Shown piece by piece: positions 61,926 to 64,000 of a stretch of DNA of 64,000 nt (positions are counted from its first letter, which is position 1; the number at the start of each line of letters is the position of its first letter). Where the stretch lies: contig JADJXI010000003.1 of NCBI GenBank assembly GCA_016715905.1, positions 248,001-312,000 of the forward strand. The letters are read 5' to 3'. Origin of the DNA: Sphingobacteriaceae bacterium. Its GTDB lineage: Bacteria; Bacteroidota; Bacteroidia; B-17B0; Aurantibacillaceae. A model generated the notes under the pieces. That model was given only the letters and a program-made list of their open reading frames with translations. It was not told the DNA's origin and ran no database searches. The position numbers and the translations under genes were made by a program.

Positions 61926-61939
61926 ATGATTTGAATCAT
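61926..61939. promoter_or_regulatory. FNR-like box between fdx/hcr operon and korAB
   Basis: ATGAT-TTGA-ATCAT with perfect half-sites. TAAATTAG at 61962-61969 is centred 35 bp away on the korA side. On the fdx side TAACTTAA (minus, 61903-61896) has the same spacing with a poorer match. The intergenic region is 124 bp. Confidence 0.72.
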
Positions 61940-61987
61940 ATTAATGGTGAGTTTAACGATTTAAATTAGTACTAAAATAATTCCACC

Positions 61988-63835
61988 ATGGCGTTTGCAA
62001 AGAAAATTATTGAGATTGAAAAAGTAGTAATAAAATTTGCTGGCGACTCGGGTGATGGTATGCAATTAACCGGTTCGCAATTTAGTGATGAGTCCGCTTG
62101 GTTAGGAAATGATATAGCCACCTTTCCTGATTATCCATCAGAGATTAGGGCTCCGGCCGGCACCGTGGCCGGTGTTTCTGGCTTTCAGCTTCATTTCGGA
62201 AAAAAAGGGATTCATTCGCCCGGAGATATTGCTGATGTGCTCGTAGCAATGAATCCCGCCGCACTCAAAACGAATATAAAAAATATAAGATATCAAGCAA
62301 GTATTATAATTGATGTTGATAGTTTCGATAAAAAGAGTTTTGAAAAAGCAGAATTTAATTCCAATCCTTTAGAAGATGGTAGTTTAGATGAGTTTGAACT
62401 AATCAAAGTACCCATTACCTCACTCACTAAAAAATGTATTCTAGCATTAGATTTGGGTATAGACAATAAATCTATAATGCGATGTAAAAACTTTTTTGCT
62501 TTAGGGTTTATTAATTGCATGTTTAATCGTTCTAATACTCAGTCTGAGAATTTTATAAATGAGAAATTTAAAAAGAATTCATTATTAGTAAAGGCTAATG
62601 TTGCTGCTTTACGTACCGGATATAATTTTGCTGATACTATTGAAGCGGTATCTTTTGCATATACCATTCTGCCAAGTTCGAATAAACCGGGTAAATATCG
62701 AAATATTACCGGAAATAAAGCGGTAGCTTGGGGTTTAATGGCTGCCTCAGAAAAAACAAATTTGCCTCTATTTTTAGGTTCTTATCCTATTACTCCTGCA
62801 ACAGACATTATGCAGGAATTAGTAAAACATAAATGGATAGGTGCTAAAGTTTTTCAGGCAGAGGATGAGATTGCAGGTATTTGTTCATCAATCGGAGCAA
62901 GTTTTGCAGGTAATTTGGCAGTTACAACTACTTCGGGTCCTGGTTTGGCGTTGAAAGGTGAAGCAATTGGTTTGGCCGTGATGACTGAACTGCCTTTGGT
63001 GATAGTAAATGTTCAGAGAGGAGGTCCAAGCACCGGTTTGCCAACTAAAACAGAGCAATCTGATTTACTGCAAGCCTTATATGGAAGAAATGGCGAAAGC
63101 CCGCTTGTTGTAATTGCGGCTAGTTCGCCTTCTGATTGTTTTGACTACGCCTACAATGCATGTAAAATTGCTATAGAGCATATGACGCCGGTAATTTTAT
63201 TAACTGATGGGTATTTAGGAAATGGATCAGAGGCTTGGAGAATAAAATCTGTTAAAGAACTTTCAGAAATTCAAGTTGGTCATGTTGATCATGAGGTTAA
63301 AGATTGGAAACCTTATGAACGAAATCCTGAAAGCTTGGCTAGAAAGTGGGTTATACCCGGCATGAAAGGATTTGAGCATCGCATTGGGGGATTGGAAAAG
63401 CAAGATATTAGTGGTAACGTTTCACATGATCCCGTAAATCATGAAAAAATGGTTAAACAAAGGGCTGCAAAAGTGAAAAGGGTAGAAAATTTTATTCCTT
63501 TACAAAAAGTTAAGGGAAAAGAAAATGACGGCTTATTAGTTGTTGGTTGGGGAGGGACCTATGGTACCTTATACGGTGCAGTTAGTGAATTACAAAATGA
63601 AGGACTTAATATTTCATTTTCTCATTTCAATTATATCAATCCTCTACCCAAGAATACTTTCGAAATATTTAATCGATATAAAAAAATTGTAATTTGTGAA
63701 TTAAACACTGGCCAGTTCGCTTCGCATCTCAGAAATCTTTTCCCACAATTTGATTATTTGCAGATAAATAAAATTCAAGGCCAACCTTTCACAATCAAAG
63801 AGCTAAAAGAAAAGATTAGTGGAATAAAAATTTGA
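61988..63835 (+). CDS. korA: 2-oxoglutarate:ferredoxin oxidoreductase alpha subunit KorA (gamma-alpha fusion)
   Basis: 615 aa. Residues 1-190 are the gamma-type domain (FAGDSGDGMQLTGSQF, FPDYPSEIRAPAGTVAGVSGFQ); residues about 240-615 are the alpha pyruvate-ferredoxin-type domain (FLGSYPITPATDIMQEL, QAEDEIAGICSSIGASFAG, TTTSGPGLALKGEAIG, RGGPSTGLPTKTEQSDLL). The enzyme converts 2-oxoglutarate and CoA to succinyl-CoA and CO2 and reduces ferredoxin. It was shown in Thauera to supply electrons for benzoyl-CoA reductase (known). Start at 61988 has FNR-like box 49 bp upstream. Confidence 0.92.
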   Translation: MAFAKKIIEIEKVVIKFAGDSGDGMQLTGSQFSDESAWLGNDIATFPDYPSEIRAPAGTVAGVSGFQLHFGKKGIHSPGDIADVLVAMNPAALKTNIKNIRYQASIIIDVDSFDKKSFEKAEFNSNPLEDGSLDEFELIKVPITSLTKKCILALDLGIDNKSIMRCKNFFALGFINCMFNRSNTQSENFINEKFKKNSLLVKANVAALRTGYNFADTIEAVSFAYTILPSSNKPGKYRNITGNKAVAWGLMAASEKTNLPLFLGSYPITPATDIMQELVKHKWIGAKVFQAEDEIAGICSSIGASFAGNLAVTTTSGPGLALKGEAIGLAVMTELPLVIVNVQRGGPSTGLPTKTEQSDLLQALYGRNGESPLVVIAASSPSDCFDYAYNACKIAIEHMTPVILLTDGYLGNGSEAWRIKSVKELSEIQVGHVDHEVKDWKPYERNPESLARKWVIPGMKGFEHRIGGLEKQDISGNVSHDPVNHEKMVKQRAAKVKRVENFIPLQKVKGKENDGLLVVGWGGTYGTLYGAVSELQNEGLNISFSHFNYINPLPKNTFEIFNRYKKIVICELNTGQFASHLRNLFPQFDYLQINKIQGQPFTIKELKEKISGIKI

Positions 63836-63839
63836 TTTT

Positions 63840-64000
63840 ATGAGTACAGAATTAAATGTTTGTAGTTTAACGAAAGCTGATTTTGTAAGCGATCAGGCCG
63901 TGAAATGGTGTCCGGGTTGTGGTGATTATGCCATACTTGCAGCGGTACAGAATGCATTGCCACGTATTGGAAAGAAAAAAGAAGATATCGTATTTGTGTC
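63840..64000 (+). CDS. korB: 2-oxoglutarate:ferredoxin oxidoreductase beta subunit KorB (5' part only)
   Basis: Starts at the ATG at 63840, 5 bp after the korA stop, and runs off the window edge after 53 codons. KWCPGCGDYAIL near residue 23 is the CxxCG motif, part of the [4Fe-4S] site of the beta subunit; the thiamin-diphosphate motif lies beyond the window. It is co-transcribed with korA. Confidence 0.9.
   Translation, partial: MSTELNVCSLTKADFVSDQAVKWCPGCGDYAILAAVQNALPRIGKKKEDIVFV

Noticed and set aside
37230..62000. Mobile island carrying the aromatic genes
   Set aside because: No integrase, transposase, tRNA or direct repeats seen at the borders; the shared promoter motif points to an integrated, older set.

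Overview
The window reads as chromosome of an AT-rich member of the Bacteroidota (inferred). The signs are families typical of that phylum (DUF2490, DUF4920, YwqK/MORN, MbnP lipoproteins), no visible Shine-Dalgarno sequences, and promoters with a TAnnTTTG-type -7 element. No rRNA, tRNA, CRISPR array, insertion sequence or integrase was seen. No gene-free stretch exceeds 300 bases.

Layout. 1-3.4 kb: a partial thioredoxin-like gene, the Fe-S repair protein Ric, two small lipoproteins and a TauE/SafE exporter. 3.4-10.5 kb (minus strand): a molybdenum-cofactor cluster (mogA, moaC-moaB fusion, moaE, moeB-rhodanese, moaD, mobA, modE-like, moeA). 10.6-19.5 kb: a Crp/Fnr regulator, then cytochrome c-narGHJI-cytochrome c. 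19.6-25 kb: B12-dependent ribonucleotide reductase, a radical SAM protein, proline dehydrogenase and a second Crp/Fnr regulator. 25-34.2 kb: two NarK transporters (the first fused to a universal stress domain), an outer-membrane porin, an MbnP/MbnH pair, a hemerythrin, moaA and a third Crp/Fnr regulator. 34.4-38 kb: a small operon ending in tryptophanase, and a short-chain dehydrogenase.

38-55 kb holds an ATP-dependent class I benzoyl-CoA reductase operon (bcrCBAD). It continues with an acyl-CoA ligase, a second BcrB/HgdB-like protein, a ketopantoate-reductase-like domain fused to a BcrA-type ATPase, a thiolase, had, an acyltransferase, oah, dch and a 3-hydroxyacyl-CoA dehydrogenase/hydratase fusion. 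55-62 kb (minus strand): 4-hydroxybenzoyl-CoA reductase (hcrB and an hcrC-hcrA fusion), its XdhC and MocA-like maturation factors, and a ferredoxin. The window ends in korA and partial korB.

Together the genes describe nitrate-linked anaerobic use of aromatic acids. Hcr removes the para-hydroxyl of 4-hydroxybenzoyl-CoA. Bcr dearomatizes benzoyl-CoA with electrons from ferredoxin, which KorAB can reduce. Dch, Had and Oah open the ring to 3-hydroxypimelyl-CoA, and beta-oxidation follows. Electrons from catabolism can go to NarGHI, and the Mo-cofactor genes serve both NarG and Hcr. One palindrome, ATGAT-N4-ATCAT, occurs in front of nearly all these units at a nearly constant 34-35 bp from a -7 element, so the respiratory and aromatic genes look like one FNR-type regulon.

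Four coding frames are broken at A/T homopolymers and rejoin perfectly with a one-base change. These are most likely sequence errors and are merged here.
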